From Blakeslea trispora (taxonomy: Eukaryota > Mucoromycota > Mucoromycetes > Mucorales > Choanephoraceae): DNA of 64,000 nucleotides. Location: the NCBI GenBank assembly GCA_025331445.1, contig JAIWNE010000063.1:124001-188000 (forward strand), read 5' to 3'. The notes under the pieces were generated by a model. The model worked only from the letters and a program-made list of their open reading frames with translations. It did no database searches and had not been told where the DNA came from. The translations under genes were made by a program, and so were the position numbers. Positions 36,369 to 48,092 of this stretch are shown piece by piece (the stretch's first letter is position 1; every line of letters starts with the position of its first letter).

Positions 36369-37910
36369 ATGAAGCTCTTATCTCTTTCTCTGTTGTCTGT
36401 CACAGCCCTTACTGCTTTTGCAAGTGCCGGTCCCTTGGCTATATTTGATCAAGTCAGAGTTTTTACAAGCTCTGAGCCTGAACTCCGTCTTATCCAATAT
36501 AGGTAGTAAACAAGTTTTTTTTTTTCCTTTTAGAAAATAACTAATCTTTTGGAAAAACTACAGCGAAGATTCCCCTGCCAAATGGATGACCGAAGCAGAC
36601 AAAGAAGCATTGCTGCGCGCAGGTATTCATTATATGGATATTACCGAACACCCTAACCCACCCATGATTGCCAGTACTTCTCTCTGGAAGCCAGGTAAGA
36701 TAGTAGATGACGTGTACAAATAAGATGAAACACTTTTTCTAACAACATATGGCCTTATCTCAGATATCCCAAAGAATGCAAGATATCAAGATGAAGTATC
36801 TCCTTTTATCGGTAACTTAACTACCCAAACAATGCAAGACAATTTGAAGGAATTTACCAACTTCCGTAACCGTTATTACAAGTCCAGCTATGGCGCCCAA
36901 TCATGCCGTTGGTTGATCCAACAAATCAGAGACGTTGCTGATGGATTTGATCATGTGTCTGTAAAGGAGTTTGAGCATTCTGTAAGATACTATTTTTCCT
37001 ATATATGGCATTATATACTAATTCTGGAAAACTTGCTTTTTGTTTTTCAGTGGGATCAATTCTCCATTATTGCTCGCTTTGAAGGATCTAACAAGGATCT
37101 TAAAGATGAGCTTGTTATTGTTGGTGCTCACCAAGATTCTGTTAATATGTGGTTACCTTCTTATGGTCGTTCACCTGGCGCAGACGTAAGTGTCTTCATC
37201 CACTCTTTTTTTTTTATGTGGAATGAAAAACTAAATAATCAAGGAAAAACATCCAGGATGATGGTAGTGGTACTGTTACTATTCTCGAAGCTTTCCGTAG
37301 TTTGGTTCATAATGGATTTAAACCTGAAAGACCAGTTGAGTTCCATTGGTATAGTGGTGAAGAAGCTGGTCTTTTGGGTAGCCAAGCTGTCTCTGAAGCA
37401 TATGCCAAGGAAGGCAAACGTGTCGTCGCCATGCTTCAGAATGATATGACTGGTTACGTTGGTACAAACAAGGAGGTCATTGGTATTGTCACTGATCATG
37501 TTGATGAAAAGGTAAGCAGTATACAATCAAATAACAAGACAGCATCTAAATTTCAATACCATGCTGGGTTTATAGTTGACTGATTTCCTCAAGAACTTGG
37601 TGGATAACTATGCTGATATTCCTTATACTCTCACCAAATGTGGATATGCTTGTAGTGGTAAGTTAGGCTGAAAGATACATAGACACATCGTATTTATCTT
37701 AATATCCATGATTCCCTCCTTTTAGATCATGCTTCATGGCGTAAGCTCGGTTTCCCTTCTGCCTTTACTATTGAAAGCAGCTTTGAGGACTCTAACCACT
37801 ATATCCATACTACAAGTGATACTATGGACAAGCTTTCTTTTGACCATATGAAAGAATTTTCCAAGGTTGCAGTTGGTTTTGCAGTTGAATTGTCTCATGA
37901 ACGCAAATAA
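36369..37910 (+). CDS. Secreted M28-family leucine aminopeptidase, 379 aa
   Basis: Two-zinc exopeptidase releasing N-terminal residues, secreted or vacuolar. Seven exons: 36369-36502, 36564-36694, 36764-36981, 37051-37185, 37257-37511, 37576-37657, 37726-37910 (380 codons with stop). Residues 1-20 form a signal peptide ([20 protein letters not shown]). The propeptide reaches to ~95. The metal and catalytic residues of the Aeromonas aminopeptidase type are visible: [11 protein letters not shown] (His, Asp), GADDDGSGT (bridging Asp), [12 protein letters not shown] (catalytic Glu and Glu ligand), MLQNDMTGY (Asp) and CSDHASW (His). N-glycosylation sites are present (e.g. IGNLT). The family is typical of secreted fungal aminopeptidases. 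It lies 68 bp upstream of TPT1 on the same strand. Confidence 0.94.
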
Positions 37911-37978
37911 ATCCTTTTGATTTTCATCTATTTTTCTCTCTCTCTCTTTTTTTTTGGTATAAACTGGCTACTCAATTC

Positions 37979-38751
37979 ATGTCTCACGAAACTACACGAA
38001 TTTCAAAGTTATTATCTTACATTTTGAGACATGGTGCTGTCAAGGAAAAGATTGCTATCTCTTCTGATGGCTATGTTTCAATAAACGAACTAGTAAGCTT
38101 ATCCTTGCTATTTTCTTTGTTACTTGAGCCTAAAAGTACTCAAACCTACATATGTTAGCTTCAACATCCCAAGTTTAAGAATGTAACCATGGAGCAGATT
38201 CAGTTTGTAGTTGACAACAATGACAAGAAGCGGTTCGAGCTCGCACAACCTGCTGCTGATGAATACCTCATTCGTGCTAGTCAGGGTCATTCCTTAAAGA
38301 CGGTTGCCTCAGACAACCTATTGGACCTGATTACTGCGCCACTCAAGACGCCTGTGATTCATGGTACAACACGAAAGGCATGGGAATTGATCAAGCAGAA
38401 AGGTTTATCTACAATGAATAGAAATCATATCCATTTTGCCATTGGATTACCTGGAGATGCCAAAGTGAAAAGTGGCATAAGAAAGACAAGTGACATCTTT
38501 ATCTATATCAATGTAGAAAAAGCTAAAAATGGTAAAAATAGAGAGAGGGGGGGGGAGGGCTTCCATATTATCTGATTTTATTTGGTAGCACTAACTGTTC
38601 TTTTTCTTTTCTTTTTTGGTGTCCATAAGATGGCATTTTGTTTTATAAATCAAATAATGATGTTATCTTATCTGATGGAAAACAAGGCCTCATTTCGCCT
38701 GAATATTTCGAAAAAGTTATAGATAAAGAAGGTGTCTTGGTTGAATTCTAA
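37979..38751 (+). CDS. TPT1: tRNA 2'-phosphotransferase TPT1/KptA, 202 aa
   Basis: Removes the 2'-phosphate left at the splice junction by fungal tRNA ligase, using NAD+. Three exons: 37979-38092, 38159-38531, 38630-38751 (203 codons with stop). Family motifs are ISKLLSYILRHGA, SSDGYVSINELLQHP, RFEL, IRASQGHS, VIHGTTRKAWELI, RNHIHFAIG, and the C-terminal SNNDVILSDGKQGLISPEYF. The conserved Arg-His-Arg-Arg set is present (LRHG, QGHS, TTRKAW and IRKTS regions). The length is close to the yeast enzyme. It follows the aminopeptidase by 68 bp, with a CT-rich leader between. Confidence 0.95.
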
Positions 38752-39211
38752 GTAATGAAGATGGTTACGAGCGAGAAAAGGGGAAGATAAGGAGAGAGAG
38801 CAAATAGTGAATGTTAATCTAATCAGTAAAATACACTGTTTACTTCATTATGTGAATTTATAGAATAAGCTATTTCTCTATTCAAGCATACTACTTTTGA
38901 ATCATGGGCTCAAATAAACATAAGCTTTGTGTTGCCTTGTCATCACTAAACTGTTTTCTAAAAAAAATAAATAAACAAAAGCACGATATTGTATTCAAAA
39001 GGGATTTTGAATAGTGTTTTCTTTTCTTTTTATATATTACTGAAGAATGAATATCAAGATCCAAACACAACTTTAGGCAATTCGACATTGCCATTAGTTG
39101 CATTTATGATTTCTGCAGCCAGGCCATCAACTGCCTCCACAGAACCCCTACCCCACTTTGCTCTTTTAAATCTTGTGTAATTTCTTACATTTGTCCATGG
39201 CTTAATGACAA

Positions 39212-39243
<32 letters not shown>

Positions 39244-39757
39244 CTGTCTGTTTTTTTTTTCTTGGCAGGTTTGACCAGTACCTTTCGCAACAATTGCTGC
39301 CTCCGCTTCGATTCCAGACGTAGTATTAGCTCGGTGAGTCACATTTTTATTTTCGCTATAATTTTAAGCTTTTCTCTGTATATGTTTGTATGGGAAAGCA
39401 TTTTAAGACCTATTTTAAGGTTTTCACAAAGAGATGTCTTTTTTTTTTTTGCTTCTTTGTTTTTGAAATACTTGTATTTGTGAGTCAGGGAGGGAGGAGG
39501 GTTTATACTGTGCTATTTTTACTAGTTTTCGTCCTGGTAATCTAGTTTCAAAGTCTTGAACTGTACAACTCTGCTTTTCATCTATTCTAAGAAAAATAGA
39601 TTTGAAGACTAAAAATCTCTCCGACACTTTATCAGAGGTGCGGCCACATGAGCAATAGAAGCAATCGTTGGGTTTCAAAAAGGGGAGGGGAATAAGATGG
39701 TACCCTTTTTTATTATTTTGGTTTCCTTTTCCTCTCTTTTTCGAAATTTTTTTTTAA
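38752..39757. other. Intergenic with a (TC)n microsatellite
   Basis: It holds a (TC)n/(GA)n tract of about 28 bp at 39211-39239 and a minus-strand open segment (next entry). No Zn2Cys6 cluster exon for the following transcription-factor gene could be found here. Confidence 0.5.
39054..39293 (-). CDS. Possible last exon of an unrecognised minus-strand gene
   Basis: The frame ends KWGRGSVEAVDGLAAEIINA and then VELPKVVFGS-stop. This 40-residue end looks protein-like, whereas its upstream part is (GA)n-encoded REREREREREs and probably intronic. A second protein-like segment TELILRLESKRRQQLLRK lies just upstream on the same strand (~39290-39345), so a spliced gene is possible. I could not fit a junction in phase and do not recognise it. 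Confidence 0.25.
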
Positions 39758-42091
39758 ATGAGCATGTTCCTGTTTGATTCAAATGAAGTAAACAAACCAA
39801 AGACAAGGAAAGGGAAGACAACCAAATCAATTGAAGCGGTTGAAGCCAAAGCCGCAGCAAAAGCCAAGAAGATAATGCAGGATGACATGGATGCATTACA
39901 AATCACTTTCTATGAAATAGAGTCTTGGATAGAAAAGACTACACCCGTTCTCAACAGAATGACTCGAGAGCTCGAAAAGGCTTCTAAACATTTCACAGTT
40001 AGTAAGAGGCCACGCCATGCGCCCAATGCACCATTACCTAATCCTGCAAAAAATGACATGAACCTGCTGTTGGAGCGTTACCAACGTTATTTCTCAGCCA
40101 TGCAATGGTCTCTGTCCTTTCAACCTGACAACTCGGTTCGATTAGAAACCAACATTACTTCGGTCGAGCAATTAGTTGAAGCTGTTCAGAAAATGCAGCT
40201 GATTGCCGAACCTCTACTTCCAAATACTGCTGTTACTGATCTCAACAACGATACCAACCTCTTTCATGATGACAACGACAGCCCGCTTACAAACTTATAC
40301 AATGACATTGGACTAGAAGCTTTTTCTGAAGATGGATCAATGACATCCACTGTCATCATTGATCCATCTATTGAGTATTGGAGTATTGCCATGTTCAAAC
40401 GTCCTCCCTTGGCTGATGATGACTTTAAGGACGCTGAATTAAATTTAAAAGGACTGACAGAGGATGTCACTCCTAGTGTTCTTACGTACATCTGCCAGAC
40501 CTATTGGGATTGTCTTCATCCCAAATTTTCAGAAGATTGGTCAACATTTTGGGATAGATCAGGTGATCCAGAACTCAACCAGATATGTATTGATTCTGGA
40601 TTAGCCATGGTTTTTACACACATTATTCGCCATCACAACGGTGCATGCGCGAATGCACACGCCCTCAGCTATTACTACTATGATCGTGCTCGCACCTTAC
40701 TTATGGAATATTTTGATTCACCTAGTATGGCTACAGTTGAGGCCTTGCTCAATTTGTCCTTTCTTTTGATGCTAAAGAAACAAGATTCTCACTCTCGCAC
40801 TTATCTCGAATTGGCTTATCGAATGATGCACCAACTTAACATTCATTCCATGTCACTTTTATCCAAAGACAGATTGGTTCGAAAAAATTCTTTAAAAGTG
40901 TACCTGGTATTTTATTACACTGATGTTATGCTCTCACTTTACTCTGAGCAACAATCGATAGTTGATGATAAAGCGGATGATATTGATTTTTACGAAATCA
41001 TTTCACTCAATACCGCATTAATCGAACACGGAGAAGTAAACTATGATGATCGAACGATCACAAAGGAAATGTTCTTTGCTCATTTGCTTGAACTGATCCG
41101 CCTCTCCAAGCGTATTCAGGCACTAACACAAGAGTATCAGCGACAAAACTTGCAACATCATCATACAGGCACTCTGCCTATGCGTTGGGCAAGAAGAGTG
41201 CAAGAGCTCGAGATTTCACTCGCTACCTGGTTTGAACGACTCCCTCGTATGTATCGCATTGACCCAAAGCCTACAGAAGTCTATTCAAAGACACATACAA
41301 GAAAGACACATGATCATGGCGTGATGGATGTTAAGTCGTTAAGAGAACAATCAGCATTTTTGCTTATGTTGCAATATCAGACTCAATGGTTGACGTTACA
41401 TAGAACCTTTCTCTCATCGAATGTGTCAGCGTCGTTTTTCAGAAATATGGATATAAGCGATGCAGACAAAAGCACATTGCCTCGCTCCCCATTCGGTGCA
41501 ACCCTATATTCCACATATCGCTCTCATGCTATTTGTTCTGATGCAGCTAATCGTATTGTTGTTTTAGCCGAGATTATTACAGAAAAATTCAATTGGTGCT
41601 CCTGCCAACAATTCTTGACTTGTGTATATCAAGCCTCATTGGTCTATTGCAAGCAAATTATGAATAAGGATGACGATTACAAGACAAACAAGGCAATGAT
41701 CCAACGCATTATGCGTGTGCTGGCAGCTAACAAAGTGAACTATGAAGGATTACCAGATGATTTGACTGATTGTCTAAACGATTTCTTATCAGAAAACAAC
41801 AATGATGATACATACCCTACTTGCTCTGCCACAGTAAACAATGACCTATTAGATCAAATATTTCCTACAGGCAGCATACCTCATCGAGCAGTTATTTATA
41901 ACGACAAGATGTTCAATTCACCACACATGCATCAACAGTGTCTTTCACAGAACATGGCAAGCAGGTCATCCCCTGCTCCAGATCATCCATTCTCACCAGA
42001 AGCATTATATTCCATCAAACTTCAGAATCCACCTGTAGTACCCGTCAATATGGATTTTGAAGATGATACATTACAAAAAAACTGGAGGTAG
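39758..42091 (+). CDS. Fungal-specific transcription-factor-domain protein, 777 aa, no zinc cluster seen
   Basis: Single long exon. The N-terminus is basic and Ala/Lys-rich (KTRKGKTTKSIEAVEAKAAA), followed by a helical linker segment (ITFYEIESWIEKTTPVLNRM). Residues ~240-480 match the middle homology region of Zn2Cys6 regulators: TYICQTYWDCLHPKFSEDW, a helix-rich segment with ANAHALSYYYYDRARTLL, and ALLNLSFLLMLKKQ. No Cys6 cluster is present in the frame. The upstream 300 bp carry no matching exon. Either the cluster exon lies further upstream, or the protein acts without one (partner or co-regulator). The C-terminal 150 residues are Asn/Ser/Pro-rich, as in activation regions. The start at 39758 is followed three codons later by a second Met. 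Confidence 0.85.
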   Translation: MSMFLFDSNEVNKPKTRKGKTTKSIEAVEAKAAAKAKKIMQDDMDALQITFYEIESWIEKTTPVLNRMTRELEKASKHFTVSKRPRHAPNAPLPNPAKNDMNLLLERYQRYFSAMQWSLSFQPDNSVRLETNITSVEQLVEAVQKMQLIAEPLLPNTAVTDLNNDTNLFHDDNDSPLTNLYNDIGLEAFSEDGSMTSTVIIDPSIEYWSIAMFKRPPLADDDFKDAELNLKGLTEDVTPSVLTYICQTYWDCLHPKFSEDWSTFWDRSGDPELNQICIDSGLAMVFTHIIRHHNGACANAHALSYYYYDRARTLLMEYFDSPSMATVEALLNLSFLLMLKKQDSHSRTYLELAYRMMHQLNIHSMSLLSKDRLVRKNSLKVYLVFYYTDVMLSLYSEQQSIVDDKADDIDFYEIISLNTALIEHGEVNYDDRTITKEMFFAHLLELIRLSKRIQALTQEYQRQNLQHHHTGTLPMRWARRVQELEISLATWFERLPRMYRIDPKPTEVYSKTHTRKTHDHGVMDVKSLREQSAFLLMLQYQTQWLTLHRTFLSSNVSASFFRNMDISDADKSTLPRSPFGATLYSTYRSHAICSDAANRIVVLAEIITEKFNWCSCQQFLTCVYQASLVYCKQIMNKDDDYKTNKAMIQRIMRVLAANKVNYEGLPDDLTDCLNDFLSENNNDDTYPTCSATVNNDLLDQIFPTGSIPHRAVIYNDKMFNSPHMHQQCLSQNMASRSSPAPDHPFSPEALYSIKLQNPPVVPVNMDFEDDTLQKNWR

Positions 42092-43308
42092 AATAAGGAA
42101 ACCCCCGTATCGCAGATAGTTACTGACTTGCTTATTATCTAATGTATTACAGGTGCAAGTTTTCCTCTTTCAATATTGCCTCAAATCATGTCAATTAAGA
42201 TCTAAATTCTTTCTCTCTTTTTTTTAGACTTATCCACATATACCAGACTTATTCAATACGTTTCATTATTTATTTATACAACACTCTTGGCTAACACAAT
42301 ACCCTAGAGTAAATGCTTCAAGATCCTCAAATAAAACGAGGAGGGATGATTTCTTTTTGTTAAGGACTTACTCTGTCACGTCCAAAACGCGCTAGAGACA
42401 AGGAACACACAGATACATTCTTTGTTTCCTATTGCTATACATTATGCGAGCTTTGTCCCATCCTATTCAACTTGAAGCCACTCTAGCTAAATGACACATT
42501 CAATTTTAAAAAGAGGGAAATATTTTTATATATTCCAAACGATAAACTGGGCTATTAATGTCCTTTTCCTGATGTTCTATTTGATCATTGTGTCTGAATG
42601 AGTTAATACATGCAAAAGAAAATGAAATCAACACTATTTCACAATTCAATGCATTTCTTTTAGCTTGTATAAATGAGCTCTTGGATCGAGAGTTGTTGAG
42701 ATTGCTAGTGGACTTTGAAGATATACATCATGTCAACATATACCTCTTTTTTCCGCATCATCCTTATCCTATTGAATATACCCCACGCTCAAAAGATATA
42801 TTTTCTTTCGGTCATTTAATGTTAAATCGATGATCTTTTTTAGGAAGTTCCCTTTGCTCAGGATAGCCTTTTTTTTTTACCATAGAATCCATTTTTTTGA
42901 TTGAGTTCTAAAATAAAAGAGAAATATAGATTTTTCCTATTTCCATATGAAAGGTTAATTTTTCTCTGTATCGACTCCCGGGACTGTTACACTGAAATTT
43001 TGAAAGGGTTCAGAAAAAAAAAAAGGTATATATTCTATCTTGTTTTGTGCATTTTTCTCTTCTTTTCTCCCAACAAGAAGAAAAAGAAACTCTTTCTATT
43101 TTTTGTGAGGCGCGAATTCTACAAGAAACGCACCTCTTTTTTTCTTCCCAAAACGGTAAGCAAAGGAAAAAAAAACTCGACCATAGCATGTTTATATTAA
43201 CCGAACTTTCCTAGTTTGCAAATCTTCTTTCTTCAACCCACAACCCACACAGAGGATATCAAAGGTGCAGTGATCGACCAAAAAAATCAACCTAAGAATC
43301 AAGAACCA
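42092..43308. other. Intergenic upstream of INO1
   Basis: AT-rich. An open frame at 42588-42833 lacks an ATG near its start and has no recognised domain. The sequence from ~43010 is pyrimidine/A-rich and is likely the INO1 promoter and 5' leader. No other gene is seen. Confidence 0.45.
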
Positions 43309-44961
43309 ATGGCTCCTCCTAACGCTGACCTTTCTCACTCTGCTTCCTCCAACACCAAGCATGGTGTTCGTACTCCTTTATTCAAAGTCAATTCACCTCA
43401 TGTTCAGTACACAGATGAACATATCACAAGCAAATATGTCTATCAAAACACGCTTGTCACTAGACAGGCTGATGGCACTTTCATTGCAGAGCCTACTGAA
43501 ACAGTCTATGAATTCAAGACTGAGCGTGTTGTTCCCAAAGTTGGGTGAGTTGGTTAATAATAGATATTCGATGCAAAAAAAAGCCTAATCTATCTTTATC
43601 TTAGTGTCATGATGGTTGGATGGGGCGGTAACAATGGATCCACCTTGACAGCTTCTATCTTGGCTCACAAGAACAACCTCACTTGGCGCACTAAAAGTGG
43701 TGTTCAAAAACCCAACTATTACGGTTCTGTCACTCAATCTTCCACCGTTCGCTTGGGTGTAGACGCTGACTATAATGATGTCTATGTTCCTCTCAACGAG
43801 ATGTTACCACTTGTCCATCCCACTGATCTTATTTTAGGCGGCTGGGATATCTCTGGTAAGAATTTGGCCGAGTCTATGGAGCGTGCTCAAGTGCTTGAGT
43901 ATGACCTTCAACGCCAAGTTTACGACGAGATGGCTATGATGGTTCCTTTACCCTCTATCTACTATCCCGACTTCATTGCTGCTAACCAAGAAGACCGTGC
44001 CGACAATTTGATCCCTGGTTCTGACAAGCGTGCACATGTCAATCAAATTCGTAAGGACATTCGCGACTTCAAGGTCATGCATCAGCTTGACAAAGTCATT
44101 GTGCTCTGGACTGCTAACACTGAGCGCTTTGCCGAGCTCATCGATGGAATCAATGACACAGCTGATAACTTTTTGGCTGCTGTTGAAGCATCTCATGATG
44201 AAATTGCTCCCTCTTCTATCTTTGCCTTGGCCTGTATTGAAGAAAATGCTCCCTTTATTAATGGGTCTCCTCAAAACACTTTTGTACCTGGTTTGATTGA
44301 ACTCGCTGAACGCCATCATGCCTTTATTGGTGGAGATGACTTCAAGTCTGGCCAGACTAAAATGAAATCTGCTTTAGTAGACTTCTTGGTGAATGCTGGT
44401 ATCAAGCCTGTTGCTATTACTTCTTATAACCACCTTGGTAACAATGATGGCAAGAACCTTTCTTCTCACAAGCAATTCAGATCCAAAGAAATCTCAAAAT
44501 CAACTGTAGTTGATGATATGGTAGCTGCCAACAATCTGTTATATGCAAAAGATGAACATCCTGATCACACGGTTGTCATCAAATATGTTCCCTCTGTTGG
44601 TGATTCAAAGCGCGCTTTGGACGAATACGAATGCGACATCTTTATGGGCGGTCGTCAGTCTATCTCTATGTACAACGTCTGTGAGGATTCACTCTTGGCC
44701 TCTCCTCTTATTATTGATTTGGTTGTGATGGCTGAATTGATGACCCGCATTGAATACAGAACTGCCGAGATGACTAAATTTAGCACCTTCCATTCCGTCT
44801 TGTCCATCTTGAGTTACATGCTGAAAGCTCCTATGGTTACACCCGGTACTCCCGTTGTAAATGCTTTGAGTAGACAACGCTCTGCTATTGAAAACATTTT
44901 TAGAGCTGCTGTTGGTCTTTATGCTAACAATGAGATGGGTTTGGAACATAAGATATGGTAA
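43309..44961 (+). CDS. INO1: Inositol-3-phosphate synthase, 530 aa
   Basis: Converts glucose 6-phosphate to 1D-myo-inositol 3-phosphate with bound NAD+, in the cytosol. It is the first step of inositol and phosphatidylinositol synthesis. Two exons: 43309-43544 and 43605-44961 (531 codons with stop, the family's usual size). Motifs are the Rossmann [65 protein letters not shown] and the late ATP/metal region [11 protein letters not shown]. It ends LEHKIW. The ATG at 43309 (MAPPNADLS) is the first in the frame. Codon use is biased to C/T third bases (AAC, ATC, GGT), suggesting strong expression. Confidence 0.96.
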
Positions 44962-45352
44962 AGGATAATTACTGAGTGGTTCCTTACTTGAAGAGAGTCG
45001 CTTGACTTTTTTGTAATTAAAAAAAGGATAACCTAACTTCAGCAACAGTCTTAATAAAAAAAAACTATTTGACCCTATTATACAAAAAATCCTTGACAAG
45101 AGCTCGTATTTGTTTATAAGGTAAACTAATGGCCTTCATATGTTTTGCTTGTTTGTTTGATGAATCCATCAGTTTTCTACAAAAGCTAATTGACTGATAT
45201 CTTTCATAGGCTCACACGATGACACGTTCTAAGTTTCTATATGATTATCACCATCTTTTCTCACGGTAGAGAACTTAGGCTAATTTGCATTACGCAGATA
45301 AGATCTTGCGCAACCGGCTATTTTGTTTTTCAGCATCCTATCAAGAAAGGAT
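44962..45352. other. Intergenic between INO1 and the transposon island
   Basis: AT-rich. It carries the INO1 3' UTR and no other feature that I can support. Confidence 0.5.
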
Positions 45353-46746
45353 GAACACTCAAATGGAAAAAATAAATTTCGCAGTAGAAAAAAAAAAAGA
45401 GTTTGACGCATAAGCTAGAAAAAATTTGGCGTATTTAACAGCGTACTTTTCCATTTCTCCAGTTACTTTTTTTTTGAAGACGGTTTAGGCAACAAGTATG
45501 ACATTCGGGGCAAAAAAATTATGGAATTTGAGATGCAAGCCGACAACGAAGTGTATCCTGTAGAGTGCTTAACAAACTATGATAGTCACAACGACTTGAA
45601 GCCTCCTGAAAAAGCAGTGCACGAGAGAATCAAAACTTCAGCAAAGCCTGCATAAGTAGATGAAAGATCCAAGTCATACAAGTACTACAAAGATATCCAG
45701 AAGTAAAAGCTCTTTTTTGTTAAAGAAAAGGGAACCAGTGCCCGTGCTGCTGCTGCTCAGCTCAATGCTAATGCTCGAACAGCACAAAACTGGGTCAAGA
45801 AAGATAATGTAGACTTTCAAGGTTTTATTCAAAGACCTTCTGGTAATGTCAGGCCATCAGGTAAACCTCTTACTTTGACTGAAGAGCATAGAAAGTGTAT
45901 AATTGAGCAAGTACGTCAAGAACAAGTGTAACATCACTTTTAAGCAAGCACATTTTGAATCAGTTGAGCACAACAGCCCTAAGAAAATTGAAGATTGCTA
46001 CCAATGGGTAAAAAGATAGTTGGAAACATACATGGATTTCACGAGCAACTATATGTTTATTGATGAGGCTGGTTTGCACATTAATCTAAAGAGAAACTTT
46101 TTTTGGTCGAGAAAATGCGAGCAAGCTACAATTAAAATGCTCAAGACAAGAGCTGAAACAACTACCATCTTGGGAGCAATTTCTCCTCATGCTGTTGTAA
46201 ACATTAGCATAAGACGATCAAGAGTATTTCTTCCATAAAAAAAAGGGAAAAGCAGCAGCAGGAGCTTCGGGCGCAAAAACAGGTTATAACAGAGGTACAG
46301 TTACGGGGCATTGCTTTAACTTTGTTAGTGATGTTTCAGATGTAGTGGATTGACATGAGGAATTTCATGGCCATTATTTGACTATGGACAATGCTCCTAT
46401 TCACAAGCATCAAGAGATTCAGAATCCTATTGAGAGCCAAGGCTATAAGTAAGTGTATCTTCACCTTATTCGCCTAAGCTCAACCCTTATTGAGCGATTT
46501 TGGTCTGTTTGAAAAAGCAAACTTAAGAAAGAACAGCTGCTACTAAAAGAGACATTGACTTCCAGAATTGCAGATGCTTGTAACAAAATTCTTTACAGTG
46601 AACTTCAAGGCTTTTGTAGATATTCTGCAGCCAAACCTGTAGACTGTATTACCCATATACCTATATAATAAAATTTGCGTATTTGGCGTTTATACTAATG
46701 CGCGAAACTCTTTTTTCGACTGCGTAATTTTTTTATTCAAGTGTTG
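45353..46746 (+). mobile_element. Decayed Tc1/mariner-like element, about 1.4 kb
   Basis: The two ends are imperfect inverted repeats of about 70 bp. The left begins AACACTCAAATGGAAAAAAT; the right, read on the other strand, begins CAACACTTGAATAAAAAAAT. Both share CGCAGT-A-rich-AGAGTTT...GCGCAT blocks. The enclosed transposase is broken (next entry). No clear TA duplication is left. Boundaries are good to a few bases. Confidence 0.7.
45521..46667 (+). pseudogene. Tc1/mariner (DDE) transposase, broken
   Basis: Reads from MEFEMQADNEVYP through a helix-turn-helix part (GTSARAAAAQLNANARTAQN, then RPSGKPLTLTEEH). It continues to the catalytic core FIDEAGLHINLKRNF (first Asp), RAETTTILGAIS, YLTMDNAPIHKHQ (second Asp) and a damaged LPPYSPKLNP-like region, then FWSV and KSKLKKEQLLLKET. 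At least five in-frame stops (two TAA near 45655 and 45703, TAG near 46018, two TGA near 46352 and 46509) and frame shifts near 45930 and 46230-46470 inactivate it. Confidence 0.85.
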
Positions 46747-46749
46747 AAC

Positions 46750-47756
46750 AGAATTGGTTGAGACGCTCGAATACAAAATAAGAAATATCTTCTTTTTGCG
46801 AAAAAACAAAATGTATCTGGATCTAGGAATCACAACAGCTCGAAGCGTAGGATTAGGCAATTGGAAGGGTTGGGATGTAGGCGAATTGACGATGAGGAAT
46901 TACATCTATCGTACGATAGTTCAAATAGAGGCAGTAATCAGGCTGGTACCAGGAGTGGCATTGGACCGATAAGTGATTGAGGAGAGTGGAAGGTGTTGCA
47001 GAGATGGGCACGAAGAAAACCATGCACTATTGAATGGTCAGTGCGGGGGAAGAGAAGAGGATCCAGCCATCAATAGTGAAGGGCAGATTGCTGTAGTTCA
47101 GGTGCCAAAAGCCCCAGACCACCAACTTTCTTTGGAGTCGTCAATATATGCCAAACAAGGCGAGGAAAAGTGCGTCGACTCATGAACTAGTAGACTAATG
47201 AGTGTGTTGCCTGCAAGTTCAATTTGGGAATCGGAAACACCCGAAGCAGGAACCAACACCTGGAAAGTATGAGGGAGTTGATAACAGTAGCCCGGCTCAA
47301 GACTGAAAGGGAGTGAGAAGAGTATAATTCGACATCACTCTTTAGTTGGTGTAGAAATTCGACAAGGAAGAGGCCTCGTTGAGATTTCGATTGGATAAGA
47401 GGCAAGCCCAAGTAGATCAAAGGGGATGGGTCCTGAGCTGTCCAAACCTTAGAAACTTGAAACAGCTGTAAGGAGGATAGCCAATAATCATCGAGTTAAC
47501 TGCCAGAGAGGGAGAAAGCTCGAATCTTGTCGAAGTTGATTTTAGCGTTGGATGCTGCACAGTATGATTCTAGGTCAGACAGTAAGCAAGTTAGATCACT
47601 GCGGTCTCGGAGAAAGACAAGGGTGTCGTCCGCATAGCTTAGCAACTTGATACTGGGAAGCAAGGCGGCGTAAGTAGTGCGATGCCTAAAAAAGTAGCCG
47701 CTGAAGGGTAAATCCCATAAGAGGGACCGCAGAAGTGGTTCTAGAGCAAAATTGTA
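46750..47756 (-). pseudogene. Non-LTR (LINE) reverse transcriptase fragment
   Basis: On the minus strand from 47756: NFALEPLLRSLLWDLPFSGY, then LLSYADDTLVFLRDRSDLT with the catalytic YADD, ASNAKINFDK, a stop, then LGLPLIQSKSQRGLF and LSVLSRATVINSLILSRCWF. This order (YADD, NxxKxxxF, YLGLPL) is typical of LINE reverse transcriptases. The 5' part, with fingers and endonuclease, is missing: the reading frame is cut exactly at the MITE border at 47756. In-frame stops occur near 47494 and 47186. The 3' limit near 46750 is uncertain. Confidence 0.82.
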
Positions 47757-48028
47757 CAGTGGGTTTACAAAAAATAAGATAAAATTTTAATTTTCCTTCC
47801 AAAATCCAAATTACCATCATCATTGGTTTTGACCTACCAAGCACCATTAAACTACTACCAAATGTCTTGAAATACTCAAATATCCATTAGGAATTGCCTG
47901 GATTTACTTTTAGACTTTTTATTGCTTTTAAAAACATACACATAATTGAATTAGTAGTCAACTAATATCTAGTTGGACCCACATCTGTGGGGAAGGAAAA
48001 TTTTATCTTATTTTTTGTAACCCCACTG
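47757..48028. mobile_element. MITE family B, copy 2, 272 bp
   Basis: Near-identical to the copy at 12467-12743, with a few substitutions and an eight-base deletion in the right terminal repeat. The left flank is TA; the right flank is CA, so the duplication has mutated or was disturbed. It sits between the LINE fragment and the first MULE, with only eight bases between its right end and the MULE left end. Confidence 0.92.
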
Positions 48029-48092
48029 CACAGTCAGGGGACAAAAAATGGATTAAAGTTCCGCGCACCTAGGTTTTGCAACAAGGTTTTGT

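Noticed and set aside
42588..42833. 81-codon open frame upstream of INO1
   Set aside because: No ATG near its start and no recognisable motif; ends in AT-rich sequence.
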